A program made the translations under genes and the position numbers. Source: Pseudoalteromonas piratica (lineage in GTDB: Bacteria > Pseudomonadota > Gammaproteobacteria > Enterobacterales > Alteromonadaceae). Taken from it: 64,000 nt of DNA. The stretch lies in the NCBI RefSeq assembly GCF_000788395.1, contig NZ_CP009888.1:1446001-1510000 (forward strand), written 5' to 3'. Below are positions 1 to 8,948 of the stretch, piece by piece. Numbering within the stretch: position 1 is the first letter of the stretch; each line of letters starts with the position of its first letter. The notes under the pieces are model-generated. The model ran no database searches. It saw only the letters and a list, made by a program, of their open reading frames with translations, and was not told the DNA's origin.

Positions 1-809
1 GTAAGTTTGATGTACTGCTTCATATGCAGGTTGCACTGCGTGCCAATTTAGCGGCGCGAGTGATTCCTGCAAAAGTAAAAGTCGGCTTTGATTGGCATCG
101 TGCAAAAGAAGGGCACTTCTTATTTACTAATCATCGTATTGAGGCTGAAAAAGAAGCGCATGTACTCGAGGGTTTTCGTGGTTTCGCAAAAGCCATTGGT
201 GTGCCACATTATGAGCCATCGTGGCAGATGCCAGTAAACCAAGAAGATCGAGACTTTGCTGAACAAATATTATCGCCACTTGGCGAAAAAATACTGGTGC
301 TTTCACCTGCTGCAAGTAAAGCCGAGCGTAATTGGTTACCTGAGCGTTATGCTGAAATAGCGGATTATGCTCAAGAACAAGGTTTTAGTATTGTGATAAC
401 CGGTGGCCCTACAGAGCTTGAAATTACCCTTGCAAAGAAAATTGAAAATGCGATGTCATCGAAAGCACTTAACCTTGTAGGTAAAACAAATCTAAAGCAA
501 CTGTTATGCGTATTAGAAAAAGCGTCGCTGGTTATAGCGCCTGATACGGGGCCTGCGCATATGGCGGTCACAATGGCGACTCCTGTGATTGGACTGTATG
601 CACACTCAAATCCGGCACGTACCGGCCCTTATTTATACCAAGATTATGTGGTTGAGGTATATCATCACAACTTAAAACAGCAAACAGGAAAGACTGCGGC
701 TCAATTGCCCTGGGGCACACGTGTTAAAGGTAAAGAGCTCATGCAGCAAATTAGTGTAGAGAGTGTAAAGCAGATGTTTGACCGTGTAGTAAAAGAAAAG
801 GCATTGTAA
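1..809 (+). CDS. Glycosyltransferase family 9 (LPS heptosyltransferase-like), 5' end missing
   Basis: The reading frame is open from the left window edge (first full codon at 3), so the N-terminus lies outside; about 269 C-terminal residues are visible. GT9 enzymes transfer ADP-heptose to the LPS inner core on the cytoplasmic face of the inner membrane. The nucleotide-sugar-binding region is visible as VLSPAASKAERNWLPERYAE, followed by VIAPDTGPAHMA, the family signature, and IGLYAHSNPARTGPY. Its stop overlaps the gmhB start by one base (TAATG), so the two are probably translationally coupled, and gmhB makes a precursor of the ADP-heptose donor. Which heptosyltransferase (WaaC, WaaF, WaaQ-like) cannot be decided from this fragment. 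Confidence 0.85.
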   Translation, partial: KFDVLLHMQVALRANLAARVIPAKVKVGFDWHRAKEGHFLFTNHRIEAEKEAHVLEGFRGFAKAIGVPHYEPSWQMPVNQEDRDFAEQILSPLGEKILVLSPAASKAERNWLPERYAEIADYAQEQGFSIVITGGPTELEITLAKKIENAMSSKALNLVGKTNLKQLLCVLEKASLVIAPDTGPAHMAVTMATPVIGLYAHSNPARTGPYLYQDYVVEVYHHNLKQQTGKTAAQLPWGTRVKGKELMQQISVESVKQMFDRVVKEKAL

Positions 810-1366
810 TGGCTAATAAAGCAGTTTTCCTTGATCGAGATGGTGTTGTTAACGTAGACCACGCTTATGTATATAAAATCGAAGATTTTGAGTTTATTGA
901 TGGCGTATTTGAAGCGTGTCAGTTATTTCAAGCTGCCGGCTACAAGATTGTGATTGTAACCAACCAATCGGGTATTGGTCGTGGCTACTACTCAGAGCAA
1001 GACTTTCATTTACTGACAAAATGGATGGTTGCGCAATTTAGCGCACACGATATAGAAGTAAGTAAAGTCTACTTTTGCCCGCATCACCCAACAAAAGGTG
1101 TTGCAGGCTACCAGCAAGATTGTGATTGTCGTAAGCCAAAACCCGGTATGTTGTTGCGAGGAGTTGAAGAGCTTGCGCTTGATGCATCTGAGTGCATTAT
1201 GTTTGGCGATAAAGGATCGGATATGTTAGCGGCTAAGGCTGCAGGCTTTAAAAAGAAAATTTTAGTTAAATCAGGCCAAAGCTTAAGTGAGCAAGAACTT
1301 TTACTTGCTGATGAAGTATGGGACTCACTCGATTGTGCGCGTGAAAAGTTTAGTGAAAACAACTGA
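809..1366 (+). CDS. gmhB: D-glycero-beta-D-manno-heptose 1,7-bisphosphate 7-phosphatase
   Basis: This HAD-superfamily phosphatase removes the 7-phosphate of heptose bisphosphate in ADP-heptose synthesis for LPS core. The 185 residues match the usual length of about 190. The nucleophile motif FLDRDGVVN gives Asp9 and Asp11; TNQSGIGRG (51-59) is HAD motif II; CPHHPTKG (from Cys90) and CDCRKPKPGM (Cys105, Cys107) supply the zinc-binding loop typical of GmhB; FGDKGSDM is motif IV. The start codon overlaps the stop of the preceding glycosyltransferase by one base, consistent with a shared LPS-core transcript. No terminator with a clear U-tract follows it. Confidence 0.96.
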   Translation: MANKAVFLDRDGVVNVDHAYVYKIEDFEFIDGVFEACQLFQAAGYKIVIVTNQSGIGRGYYSEQDFHLLTKWMVAQFSAHDIEVSKVYFCPHHPTKGVAGYQQDCDCRKPKPGMLLRGVEELALDASECIMFGDKGSDMLAAKAAGFKKKILVKSGQSLSEQELLLADEVWDSLDCAREKFSENN

Positions 1367-1600
1367 GATTAATCGATGCAATATTTAAAATGCAGTTTTT
1401 TGTACTGGATTTTAAATGCAAATAAGTTAAATCGACTTTTCTAACCGCATTTACTAGTATTAAGTGCATTTATCTACCTAACCTTTTACAATTACCTTCC
1501 TTAATATAAGCTACAATTTTAAAGCTTAATGTATGTTTTTTGCACAGGTCGTGCGCAAACACATTCTGCAACCCGTTCTATTAGGCATTGGAGACTTTGG

Positions 1601-2797
1601 ATGAGAGCATCTGCATTTTTTGATCAGCTTAAGCAACAGATTGACCAAGTAAAAGAAGATGGATTATATAAAAGCGAGCGAGTGATCACGTCACAACAGC
1701 AAGCTGAAATTCAAGTTGCATCAGGCGACTCAGTAATTAACTTTTGTGCAAATAACTACTTAGGTTTAGCAAATCACCCAGAGTTAATTAATGCAGCAAA
1801 GGCCGGTTTGGATGATCATGGCTTTGGCGTTGCGTCAGTTCGTTTTATCTGTGGTACGCAAGATATTCATAAAACATTAGAAACCAAGATCAGTAACTTT
1901 TTACAAACAGAAGATACCATTCTTTACTCATCTTGTTTTGATGCTAACGCAGGTCTGTTTGAAACGATTTTAGGTCCTGAAGATGCCATTATTTCAGACT
2001 CGTTAAACCATGCTTCAATTATTGATGGTGTGCGTTTATGTAAAGCAAAACGCTTCCGTTATGCCAATAACGACATGGCTGATTTAGAGCAGCAATTAAT
2101 CGCTGCTGATGAAGCGGGTGTTAAAACTAAACTTATTGCTACAGATGGCGTGTTCTCAATGGACGGCGTTATTTGTAACTTAGAAGCATTGTGTGACCTT
2201 GCTGACAAATACGATGCACTGGTTATGGTTGATGATTCTCACGCTGTGGGTTTTGTTGGCGAAAACGGTCGTGGTACGCCTGAATACTGCAATGTAATGG
2301 ACCGCGTAGATATCATCACGGGTACATTAGGCAAAGCACTAGGTGGCGCTTCAGGTGGTTATACTTCAGGTAAAGCTGAAATTGTAGAATGGTTACGTCA
2401 GCGTTCTCGTCCTTACTTATTCTCAAATTCTCTCGCGCCTTCAATCGTTACAGCGTCAATCAAAGTACTTGATATGCTAGCTGATGGTAAAGAGCTGCGT
2501 GATACACTTTGGCAAAATGCGGCTTACTTCCGTGAGCAAATGGAAGCGGCTGGCTTTACTTGTGCAGGTAAAGATCACGCAATTATTCCAGTTATGTTAG
2601 GCGATGCTAAATTAGCTGCAGAGATGGCTGATAAATTACTTGCTGAAGGTATTTACGTAACAGGTTTCTCATTCCCTGTAGTACCAAAAGGACAAGCGCG
2701 TATTCGTACACAGATCTCTGCTGCACATACCCGTGAGCAATTAGATAAAGCAATTGCGGCATTTACCCGTATTGGTAAAGAATTAGGTATCATTTAA
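1601..2797 (+). CDS. kbl: Glycine C-acetyltransferase (2-amino-3-ketobutyrate CoA ligase)
   Basis: PLP-dependent alpha-oxoamine synthase that cleaves 2-amino-3-ketobutyrate with CoA to glycine and acetyl-CoA, the second step of threonine catabolism. The start chosen is the ATG at 1601, giving 398 residues as in E. coli Kbl. GGAG at 1590-1593 is correctly spaced for it, and the frame upstream (open from 1529) does not resemble the family. Visible hallmarks are [27 protein letters not shown], the PLP-pocket segment [16 protein letters not shown] and the Schiff-base lysine region [16 protein letters not shown] hairpin terminator follows and then tdh, whose product is the substrate. Confidence 0.97.
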   Translation: MRASAFFDQLKQQIDQVKEDGLYKSERVITSQQQAEIQVASGDSVINFCANNYLGLANHPELINAAKAGLDDHGFGVASVRFICGTQDIHKTLETKISNFLQTEDTILYSSCFDANAGLFETILGPEDAIISDSLNHASIIDGVRLCKAKRFRYANNDMADLEQQLIAADEAGVKTKLIATDGVFSMDGVICNLEALCDLADKYDALVMVDDSHAVGFVGENGRGTPEYCNVMDRVDIITGTLGKALGGASGGYTSGKAEIVEWLRQRSRPYLFSNSLAPSIVTASIKVLDMLADGKELRDTLWQNAAYFREQMEAAGFTCAGKDHAIIPVMLGDAKLAAEMADKLLAEGIYVTGFSFPVVPKGQARIRTQISAAHTREQLDKAIAAFTRIGKELGII

Positions 2798-2806
2798 TTT
2801 GATATT

Positions 2807-2832
2807 GGCCTGTTTGATAACAGGCCTTTTTT
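2807..2832 (+). terminator. Intrinsic terminator between kbl and tdh
   Basis: An 8-bp perfect stem GGCCTGTT / AACAGGCC with a TGAT loop is followed by six T. It lies 10 bp after the kbl stop and ends directly against the possible GTG start of tdh, 12 bp before the tdh ATG. A transcript reaching tdh from kbl must read through it. Confidence 0.85.
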
Positions 2833-2844
2833 GTGAGTAAAAAA

Positions 2845-3870
2845 ATGAAAGCATTATCAAAACTTAAAGCTGAACCAGGGATCTGGATGACAGAAACGGC
2901 TAAACCGGAAGTTGGCCACAATGACTTATTAATTAAAATCCGTAAAACAGCAATTTGTGGTACCGATGTACACATTTACAAGTGGGATGAGTGGTCACAA
3001 AATACTATTCCAGTACCTATGGTTGTTGGTCACGAATACGTTGGCGAAGTAGTGGATATGGGCCAAGAAGTACGTGGTTTTAAAGTTGGTGATCGCGTAT
3101 CGGGTGAAGGCCATATTACCTGTGGTCACTGTCGTAACTGTCGTGCAGGCCGAGTTCACTTATGTCGTAACACGACGGGTGTAGGTGTAAACCGCGAAGG
3201 TGCATTTGCCGAATACTTAGTTATTCCAGCCTACAATGCGTTTAAAATCCCAGATAATATCCCGGATGAATTAGCATCAATCTTTGACCCATTTGGTAAT
3301 GCAGTGCACACAGCGCTGTCGTTTGACTTAGTGGGTGAAGATGTACTGATTACTGGCGCAGGCCCTATTGGTATTATGGCTGCAGCGGTTGCTAAACACG
3401 TGGGTGCACGCCATGTGGTAATTACTGATGTGAATGAATACCGTTTAGACCTAGCTCGTAAAATGGGTGCAACACGTGCCGTAAACGTGGCGAACGAGAA
3501 ATTAGAAGATGTGATGAATGAACTTGGCATGACAGAAGGCTTTGATATAGGCCTTGAAATGTCAGGTGTGCCGAGCGCGTTTAATAGCATGTTAAATAAC
3601 ATGAATCATGGCGGTAAAATTGCCATGCTAGGTATTCCGCCATCAGATATGGCGGTTGACTGGAATCAGGTTATTTTTAAAGGGTTAATCATTAAAGGTA
3701 TTTATGGTCGTGAAATGTTTGAAACTTGGTACAAAATGGCAAGTTTGATTCAATCTGGCTTAGATTTATCGCCAATTATTACTCACGAATTCCACATTGA
3801 TGACTTCCAACAAGGCTTTGATACGATGATTTCAGGCCTGTCAGGCAAAGTTATTTTAAATTGGGATTAA
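2845..3870 (+). CDS. tdh: L-threonine 3-dehydrogenase
   Basis: Zinc-dependent medium-chain dehydrogenase that oxidises L-threonine to 2-amino-3-ketobutyrate with NAD+, feeding Kbl. The ATG at 2845 gives 341 residues starting [12 protein letters not shown], colinear with E. coli Tdh. A GTG at 2833 adds four residues but sits at the end of the terminator T-tract. Catalytic zinc ligands are seen in [10 protein letters not shown] (Cys38) and GHEYVGE; structural zinc cysteines are in [34 protein letters not shown] is the Rossmann NAD-binding loop. No strong Shine-Dalgarno is present, only GTGA at 2833-2836, so translation may be weak or depend on structure. Confidence 0.96.
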   Translation: MKALSKLKAEPGIWMTETAKPEVGHNDLLIKIRKTAICGTDVHIYKWDEWSQNTIPVPMVVGHEYVGEVVDMGQEVRGFKVGDRVSGEGHITCGHCRNCRAGRVHLCRNTTGVGVNREGAFAEYLVIPAYNAFKIPDNIPDELASIFDPFGNAVHTALSFDLVGEDVLITGAGPIGIMAAAVAKHVGARHVVITDVNEYRLDLARKMGATRAVNVANEKLEDVMNELGMTEGFDIGLEMSGVPSAFNSMLNNMNHGGKIAMLGIPPSDMAVDWNQVIFKGLIIKGIYGREMFETWYKMASLIQSGLDLSPIITHEFHIDDFQQGFDTMISGLSGKVILNWD

Positions 3871-3892
3871 GCCATCGCTTGATGATATTATA

Positions 3893-3916
3893 AAGGGAGC
3901 ATTCGCTCCCTTTTTT
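3893..3916 (+). terminator. Intrinsic terminator after tdh
   Basis: Stem AAGGGAGC / GCTCCCTT with an ATTC loop and a T6 run, just downstream of the tdh stop and before glpE. It closes the kbl-tdh unit. Confidence 0.88.
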
Positions 3917-3928
3917 ATTGAGGTATAT

Positions 3929-4252
3929 ATGTCATATAAACATATTTCTGTGTCGCAAACAGCGGCATTATTATCTAATGACGATGTTGTTATTGCCGAT
4001 ATTCGTGATCCAAATAGTTTCCAATCTGCGCGTATTCCTGGGTCAGAGCGTTTATCTAATGAAAACTTGGGACAATTTTTAAATGAAAAAGATTACGAAC
4101 AACCTATTGTAGTTGTTTGCTATCATGGCATAAGCTCTCAAACAGCGGCAAGCTATTTGGTAGAGCAAGGATTTGAAGACGTCTACAGTATGGATGGTGG
4201 TTTTGCAGCATGGGGCACTGAACAAGCGGATAACGTTGAATCAGGTGCATAA
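3929..4252 (+). CDS. glpE: Thiosulfate sulfurtransferase GlpE (single-domain rhodanese)
   Basis: A 107-residue single rhodanese domain, the length of E. coli GlpE (108). It transfers sulfane sulfur from thiosulfate to thiol acceptors or cyanide in the cytoplasm. The active-site loop VVCYHGISSQ carries the catalytic Cys64; VVIADIRDPNSFQSARIPGS and MDGGFAAW are conserved rhodanese signatures. GAGG at 3920-3923 is well placed for the ATG. The gene is followed 5 bp later by glpG, the same order as in E. coli, but no glpR or glpD is nearby. Confidence 0.94.
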   Translation: MSYKHISVSQTAALLSNDDVVIADIRDPNSFQSARIPGSERLSNENLGQFLNEKDYEQPIVVVCYHGISSQTAASYLVEQGFEDVYSMDGGFAAWGTEQADNVESGA

Positions 4253-4257
4253 TCATT

Positions 4258-5085
4258 GTGAAGCAACTTACTACGCTAAATAATGTAAGAGCTGCACAAG
4301 GCTTTTGTGATTACTTAAACAGCATTAATATTCGCTGTGTATTAAAGCCAATTAGCCGTGAAAGCGTTTCTTTGCTTGTAACAGAAGAGCAGTTTGAGAG
4401 CGCTGAAAAAGAACTTACCGAATTTCAAGCAAACCCTCACCAAGCCAAGTATCTTGATGCATCTTGGCAGGTTGGCTCAACCAACAGTGGGTTAAGTTAC
4501 GGTGGCAACCCGCTTAACTTGGTACCGCGTTTTTTGAAGCTTTCATTACTTATTCAAAGCGTGTCACTGTTATCAATTGTGGTATATGGGGCGTTTGTTT
4601 TAGGTGGCTTCGAATGGCTTTTTCCATATCTTCAGTTTTCTCCTACAGCACCGCACACTTGGCTTACGCCGACTATTATGCATTTTTCAGCAATGCATTT
4701 GGTCTTTAACTTGATGTGGTGGATGTATTTAGGAGATAAAATCACTGAGCAATTAGGTAAGCGGTTTTTAGTACTTGTATTTATGGTTACTGCGCTTGCA
4801 AGTAATTGGCTGCAGTTTACGTTTGTTGATGCAAATTTTGGTGGCTTATCAGGCGTGGTGTATGGTCTACTTGGGTTTTGCTGGTTGTATGGCCATACTT
4901 CAGGCAATACTCAGTTAGCTATAAGCCCATCAATTGTTGGCTTTATGTTGGTGTGGTTAGTACTGGGTTTTGCAGATCTCTTGTTTATTAATATGGCAAA
5001 CTGGGCACACTTAGGTGGGCTTATTGCTGGTGCGATGCTTGGTGTGTTCATTGCTAGAAGGCATAAAAAAAGCAAAGTTAATTAA
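4258..5085 (+). CDS. glpG: Rhomboid intramembrane serine protease GlpG
   Basis: Integral membrane serine protease that cleaves transmembrane substrates within the bilayer. It starts with GTG at 4258, with AGGTG 10 bases upstream inside glpE. The 275 residues contain a cytoplasmic N-terminal domain (about 1-90) and then a six-helix rhomboid core. Catalytic Ser198 lies in FGGLSGVVYGLLG and His251 in NMANWAHLGGLIAG; His147 and Asn151 in MHLVFNLMWW form the oxyanion region. All key residues of active rhomboids are present. The stop codon lies inside the palindromic terminator shared with the convergent downstream gene. Confidence 0.95.
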   Translation: MKQLTTLNNVRAAQGFCDYLNSINIRCVLKPISRESVSLLVTEEQFESAEKELTEFQANPHQAKYLDASWQVGSTNSGLSYGGNPLNLVPRFLKLSLLIQSVSLLSIVVYGAFVLGGFEWLFPYLQFSPTAPHTWLTPTIMHFSAMHLVFNLMWWMYLGDKITEQLGKRFLVLVFMVTALASNWLQFTFVDANFGGLSGVVYGLLGFCWLYGHTSGNTQLAISPSIVGFMLVWLVLGFADLLFINMANWAHLGGLIAGAMLGVFIARRHKKSKVN

Positions 5086-5094
5086 CTTTGCTTT
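5071..5094. terminator. Bidirectional terminator between glpG and the FliL-like gene
   Basis: A perfect 22-bp palindrome (5071-5092, arms AGCAAAGTTAA / TTAACTTTGCT) flanked by A6 on the left and T4 on the right. It serves glpG on the plus strand and the convergent gene on the minus strand. The glpG TAA (5083-5085) is inside the stem. Confidence 0.8.
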
Positions 5095-5112
5095 TCCTCA
5101 GTTTGTTTGTAC

Positions 5113-5508
5113 TTAATAATATAAATATTTGGTAAACAACACATCGTGAACAACTTCTTGACCAGTCTCTTCTTTTAATAATTCCTTAATGCGGTCACTG
5201 CATTTTTTACGGATTTCTTCTCGACCAGTTAACGACTTTACACGCTCTTCTTGTTCTTTACTTATAATTTCAACTATCGCATCACGGAGTAATGGAGAGT
5301 GGTGTTCAACCACTTCTAAGTTACCCATATCTTTGATCATTAGCTCAACGGTCACGCGCACGTATCCGAGCTTTTTATTCGATGTCGCAATGTAATTTGT
5401 GATTATGTCGGGCTCAAAGCCAAAGTAGCCAAAATTTGACGCTGCTAAAACTTTAGGCGTTGAGAGTGATAATATAAGTGTAATTAGAAATATCGATAGG
5501 CTACGCAT
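5113..5508 (-). CDS. Secreted FliL-family protein (flagellar basal body-associated-like)
   Basis: A 131-residue protein with a clear Sec signal peptide (hydrophobic residues 5-20, cleavage likely after VLA at about 22). The rest resembles the periplasmic FliL domain: GYVRVTVELMIKDMGNLEVVEHHSPLLRDAIVEIISKE, then a segment of about 30 residues with GREEIRKKCSDRIKELL, ending VHDVLFTKYLYY. Canonical FliL, a stator-associated flagellar protein, is anchored by an uncleaved N-terminal helix; this copy looks freely periplasmic and no flagellar genes are near. It is convergent with glpG. Family assignment is fairly sure; a motility role is only inferred. Confidence 0.75.
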   Translation of the reverse strand: MRSLSIFLITLILSLSTPKVLAASNFGYFGFEPDIITNYIATSNKKLGYVRVTVELMIKDMGNLEVVEHHSPLLRDAIVEIISKEQEERVKSLTGREEIRKKCSDRIKELLKEETGQEVVHDVLFTKYLYY

Positions 5509-5676
5509 TGCGTGACTAACACCTTGTTTTTCCCTTGGTAACTAATCAATAATAATACTTGATTATGGGGTTTTTACTAGTCATCTTAAGGTAAATTAAT
5601 GGAAAAAATAATTTACCGTTTAGCTCCTTCCTTTGCGGTGTTAAAATAAAGCGTTATTTTTTCAAAGCAGATTATT

Positions 5677-6210
5677 GTGTTAACTTTCCCTTTAGATATT
5701 TCATCACATTGGCATCAAAATTTTACACATTTAGATGCTACCCATAGTGAATGGTTATTAGAAACCGGCTCGCTAACAGCAAAACTAAAACACACTTTTA
5801 CTGAGTTTTCTGTTCAGGTTTTAAGTGAAAAACATATTAAGCTTAATGCAAATCAAGCTGATGTGATGGGGATTGAGCAACAAGAAGTACTTTGCAGAGA
5901 AGTTATTTTATATGGCGATAGCAAACCGCGTGTCTATGCACAAAGTTGGATTCCACTTGCGCCATTGTCAGAGAATAGCTTATTTTTAAGCCTTGGAGAG
6001 CGCCCTCTCGGTGAGTTTATTTTTCAACATCCAGATTTGGTGAGAGAAAATTTAATGATTACTGATTTCTCTCAACATGCTGCCTTGCAATCGTTGTTGA
6101 CGAGTTTATCAATAGACGAGAGTGCAATTGCTGCAAGGCGAAGTGTATTTCATTTAGCAGATTTAAAACTGATGGTATGTGAGGCTTTTTTGCCTGGAGC
6201 ATTTGAATAG
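5677..6210 (+). CDS. ubiC: Chorismate--pyruvate lyase
   Basis: Converts chorismate to 4-hydroxybenzoate plus pyruvate, the committed step of ubiquinone synthesis. It is 177 residues, close to E. coli UbiC (165). Matching features are [19 protein letters not shown] near the N-terminus, the strand [21 protein letters not shown] with the substrate-binding arginine, and [20 protein letters not shown]. The start is GTG at 5677 with no good Shine-Dalgarno and no early in-frame ATG. It is followed one base later by ubiA, the next pathway enzyme, as in E. coli. Confidence 0.93.
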   Translation: MLTFPLDISSHWHQNFTHLDATHSEWLLETGSLTAKLKHTFTEFSVQVLSEKHIKLNANQADVMGIEQQEVLCREVILYGDSKPRVYAQSWIPLAPLSENSLFLSLGERPLGEFIFQHPDLVRENLMITDFSQHAALQSLLTSLSIDESAIAARRSVFHLADLKLMVCEAFLPGAFE

Positions 6211-6211
6211 T

Positions 6212-7084
6212 ATGATTCAACTTACATGGCAAAATCGTGATGCTTATAAAGCACTAATGCGAACAGATAAACCAATTGGTACCTTGTTATTATTATGGCC
6301 AACCTATTGGGCGCTGTGGCTTGCCAGTTCTGGGGTACCTGAACTCGATATCTTATTTATTTTTACTGCGGGTGTGTTTGTTATGCGCAGTGCTGGTTGC
6401 GTCATTAATGATTTTGCAGATCGTAAAGTTGATGGTTTGGTCAAACGTACCCATATGCGCCCACTTGCTTCAGGTAAAGCAACTCCAACAGAGGCAATAC
6501 AACTTTTTGCTCTACTAATTTTAATCGCATTTATTTTGGTACTGTTTCTAAATTGGCAAACTATTATGCTGTCATTTGGCGCTTTGGCATTGGCGTTTTG
6601 CTACCCCTTTATGAAACGGTATACCCATTTGCCGCAGGTGGTACTTGGTGCTGCATTTAGTTGGTCGATTCCGATGGCTTATATGGCGGTATTAGGTGAC
6701 GTGCCTGAGGAAGCATGGTGGTTGTATTTTGCTAACCTTGTTTGGACTGTGGCCTATGACACTATGTATGGCATGGTCGATAGAGATGATGATCTGAAAA
6801 TAGGGGTGAAATCGACAGCGATATTATTTGGCCGTTTTGACAAAGCCGCTATACTGCTATTGCAAGTCGCGTTTTTACTTACCCTAGTATTTATTGGCTT
6901 TAATCGCAATTTGCCTTGGCCATTTGATATTGGCGTGTTGTTATCAGCTTTTTTATTAGCACATCAGCAGGCCAAGATTAAACACCGTGACCGCGACGCG
7001 TGTTTTTGGGCTTTTCTAAATAACAACTACGTTGGCTTGTTTGTGTTTATGGGAATAGCAGCCAGCTTTATTCCAATTACTTAA
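6212..7084 (+). CDS. ubiA: 4-hydroxybenzoate octaprenyltransferase
   Basis: Membrane prenyltransferase that attaches the polyprenyl tail to 4-hydroxybenzoate in ubiquinone synthesis. The ATG at 6212 is chosen (290 residues, the E. coli length); GGAG at 6196-6199 lies inside ubiC. The first Asp-rich prenyl-diphosphate motif is [10 protein letters not shown] (Asn66 to Asp74) and the second is [12 protein letters not shown]; about eight hydrophobic helices surround them. [20 protein letters not shown] is the typical N-terminal signature. It is translationally close-coupled with ubiC (one base apart). Confidence 0.96.
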   Translation: MIQLTWQNRDAYKALMRTDKPIGTLLLLWPTYWALWLASSGVPELDILFIFTAGVFVMRSAGCVINDFADRKVDGLVKRTHMRPLASGKATPTEAIQLFALLILIAFILVLFLNWQTIMLSFGALALAFCYPFMKRYTHLPQVVLGAAFSWSIPMAYMAVLGDVPEEAWWLYFANLVWTVAYDTMYGMVDRDDDLKIGVKSTAILFGRFDKAAILLLQVAFLLTLVFIGFNRNLPWPFDIGVLLSAFLLAHQQAKIKHRDRDACFWAFLNNNYVGLFVFMGIAASFIPIT

Positions 7085-7229
7085 CTAGCTGATTATTCTA
7101 GCAGGCTAAATCCCATGCTAACTGCGTTAGAATTTATCAATGTAGAACAGCGATATAAGAAAAACTCCGCCTTGTGATCATTTCATTTATTTAGTGCTAT
7201 TCTTGATCACATACTTAACAGAATTGCTA

Positions 7230-7862
7230 TTATTGGCTAGGGTCGACAAAATTCGCGCTTGAATTATTCTTTCTAAACCATCCTGCTATTGAATAACGGG
7301 CGCTTCCAGCAGGTAATACCTCATGAGGAAAACGCTCGCTTTCAAAGCAAATTAACGTTCCCGCTTTTGGTGATATGTGCGCAAGGGGCAGTTTTCCTTT
7401 TTCAGGGTAAATAACTAACTCGCCACCAACTTGAGGTGTATTCAAATAACACACAGTGGTAAATACGCGGTTAGACTTACCTTTAAAGGCATCTAAATGC
7501 TTTTTATAAAAATCGCCTTGTTGATAAATGGCAAAGTGGCATTCGTAATCAAATAAACCAAGGAAAAAGCTCTGGTTAATTGCGACTCGAACTTCTTCCA
7601 TAATCGCCAAATATGCTTGTTCAGCGGTTGTCGCACCATCAAACCACTTTGTCTTGTCATTACGTATGGTGCTTACTTGTTGTAAATCTTGATGACGCCC
7701 AATCTTAGCGAGTTGAAATTGCTCTGCTTGAGTTTCGCATTGTTTTTCTAGGTCAGCGATAAGTTCTTGGGGGAGGGCATTCTCAATAACACTATACCCT
7801 TGTTCGGCAATATCATCTAACAAGGTATCGAAAGAAAAAGAGAACTGTGATGGGGTAGTCAT
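7230..7862 (-). CDS. 2-oxoglutarate/Fe(II)-dependent dioxygenase (prolyl 4-hydroxylase-like)
   Basis: A 210-residue protein (ATG at 7862) with the double-stranded beta-helix iron ligands. KKHLDAF gives the HxD pair (His122, Asp124), FPHEVLP gives the distal His180, and Arg189 in SARYSIAGWF is in the 2-oxoglutarate-binding position. VFTTVCYLNTPQVGGELVIYP is typical of the P4Hc/SM-20-like group, which hydroxylates protein or small-molecule substrates; the substrate here is unknown. A TTG start at 7874 would put the first codons inside an inverted repeat and is less likely. It lies 52 bp downstream of a LysR gene on the same strand. Confidence 0.88.
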   Translation of the reverse strand: MTTPSQFSFSFDTLLDDIAEQGYSVIENALPQELIADLEKQCETQAEQFQLAKIGRHQDLQQVSTIRNDKTKWFDGATTAEQAYLAIMEEVRVAINQSFFLGLFDYECHFAIYQQGDFYKKHLDAFKGKSNRVFTTVCYLNTPQVGGELVIYPEKGKLPLAHISPKAGTLICFESERFPHEVLPAGSARYSIAGWFRKNNSSANFVDPSQ

Positions 7863-7863
7863 A

Positions 7864-7895
7864 AATAACGCCAATAAGATAAATTGGCGTTATTT
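7864..7895. repeat. Perfect inverted repeat between the LysR and dioxygenase genes
   Basis: Arms AATAACGCCAAT / ATTGGCGTTATT (12 bp, perfect) enclose a 7-nt AAGATAA spacer. It starts two bases upstream of the dioxygenase ATG on the minus strand and follows the LysR stop. It may be a terminator for the LysR gene (the T-tract is poor), a structure controlling dioxygenase translation, or a dyad operator. Confidence 0.6.
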
Positions 7896-7913
7896 TAATG
7901 GACAATTTGGCGA

Positions 7914-8825
7914 TTAGAAAGTTGCTTTTGCAAGCGCTATTTCTGGACGGGTATTGGCCTCGGATGTAATGAAATTTAATAATTCAGAAACATTGGGTGA
8001 GCTAAGGTTATTTTTAGCAACTTGTAACTCTAAAGACAGTGTGTTGTTTTGTTCCATTGAGGTACTGAGGTTAACTAATGCATCATCACTAGCAATTTGT
8101 TGCACTAGGTCGAGCGTTGTTAAAGCAACATGATGACAGTCAGAGAGTTTATTAACAATTTGCTCAAAGGTTCCAAGACGTAACGAGTCTAACTTGTTTA
8201 AGTTACAGGCGGCTTGATTGATTAGCTTACTAAGCGCTTGATTGGTACTCACAGTGGCTAATATTGGTAGCTCAATGAGTTGTGATAATACTATCTTGTT
8301 GTTTTGTAATATTGGGTGATCTTTGTGACAAAACAAAACAACTTGCTCAGGTAGGTTAATAAAGTCGCCAGTATTTGGTGTTACAGGAGAGTTTATTGCT
8401 AAATCCAGCATGCCATTACGCACATTTTCAGATAAGGTATCTGCATCTTGCAACTGCATTTCAATGGATATATTTGGAAACTGTTGCATAAATTTGCCGC
8501 ATGCTTGTGGTACTAAACCAATCGCTTCTGGGCTATAGCCAATTACAATTTTTTCATGTTTATTTGAACCAAACTTGGCAAGTTTTTGTTGCAGTAACGC
8601 ATGATTGTCTAGTGCTTGCAGACAGTATTGTAAAAATACATCGCCAGCAGATGTCAGTTTCACTGAGCGAGTGGAGCGTGTCAGAAGATTACAGCCTAAA
8701 TCGAGCTCTAATGTTTGAATGCTGCGAGTTAATGCAGAGGTACTTAAACCACAAGCTTCAGCTGCTTTACGAAAATGTTGATGATGGGCAAGCGCAATAA
8801 ACTGTTCAAATTGCTCTATACGCAT
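7914..8825 (-). CDS. LysR-family transcriptional regulator
   Basis: A 303-residue LTTR. Residues 1-60 form the winged helix-turn-helix, MRIEQFEQFIALAHHQHFRK then AAEACGLSTSALTRSIQTLE, followed by the linker helix. The C-terminal two-thirds (about 90-290) is the periplasmic-binding-like effector domain, with FPNISIEMQLQDADTLSENV. The effector is not recognisable. The downstream same-strand dioxygenase is the nearest candidate target, but LTTRs usually act on divergent genes, and there is none here: the next gene upstream (the HD-GYP gene) is on the same strand. GGAG lies just upstream of the ATG (reverse of CTCC at 8831-8834). Confidence 0.93.
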   Translation of the reverse strand: MRIEQFEQFIALAHHQHFRKAAEACGLSTSALTRSIQTLELDLGCNLLTRSTRSVKLTSAGDVFLQYCLQALDNHALLQQKLAKFGSNKHEKIVIGYSPEAIGLVPQACGKFMQQFPNISIEMQLQDADTLSENVRNGMLDLAINSPVTPNTGDFINLPEQVVLFCHKDHPILQNNKIVLSQLIELPILATVSTNQALSKLINQAACNLNKLDSLRLGTFEQIVNKLSDCHHVALTTLDLVQQIASDDALVNLSTSMEQNNTLSLELQVAKNNLSSPNVSELLNFITSEANTRPEIALAKATF

Positions 8826-8948
8826 GGTTACTCCTGTAAACTAGTCCTTTGTCCACTTATAAGAACATAAATGGGGTACAAATACCATTGAAAAAGTGTA
8901 ATTAATTATGATTTTACTGCATATAAAAAACCAGCAACTCAGTTGAAT

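Noticed and set aside
1383..1417. Inverted repeat ATTTAAAAT / ATTTTAAAT downstream of gmhB.
   Set aside because: The arms are purely A/T and separated by 17 bases in an AT-rich gap; this is expected by chance and lacks a G/C stem.
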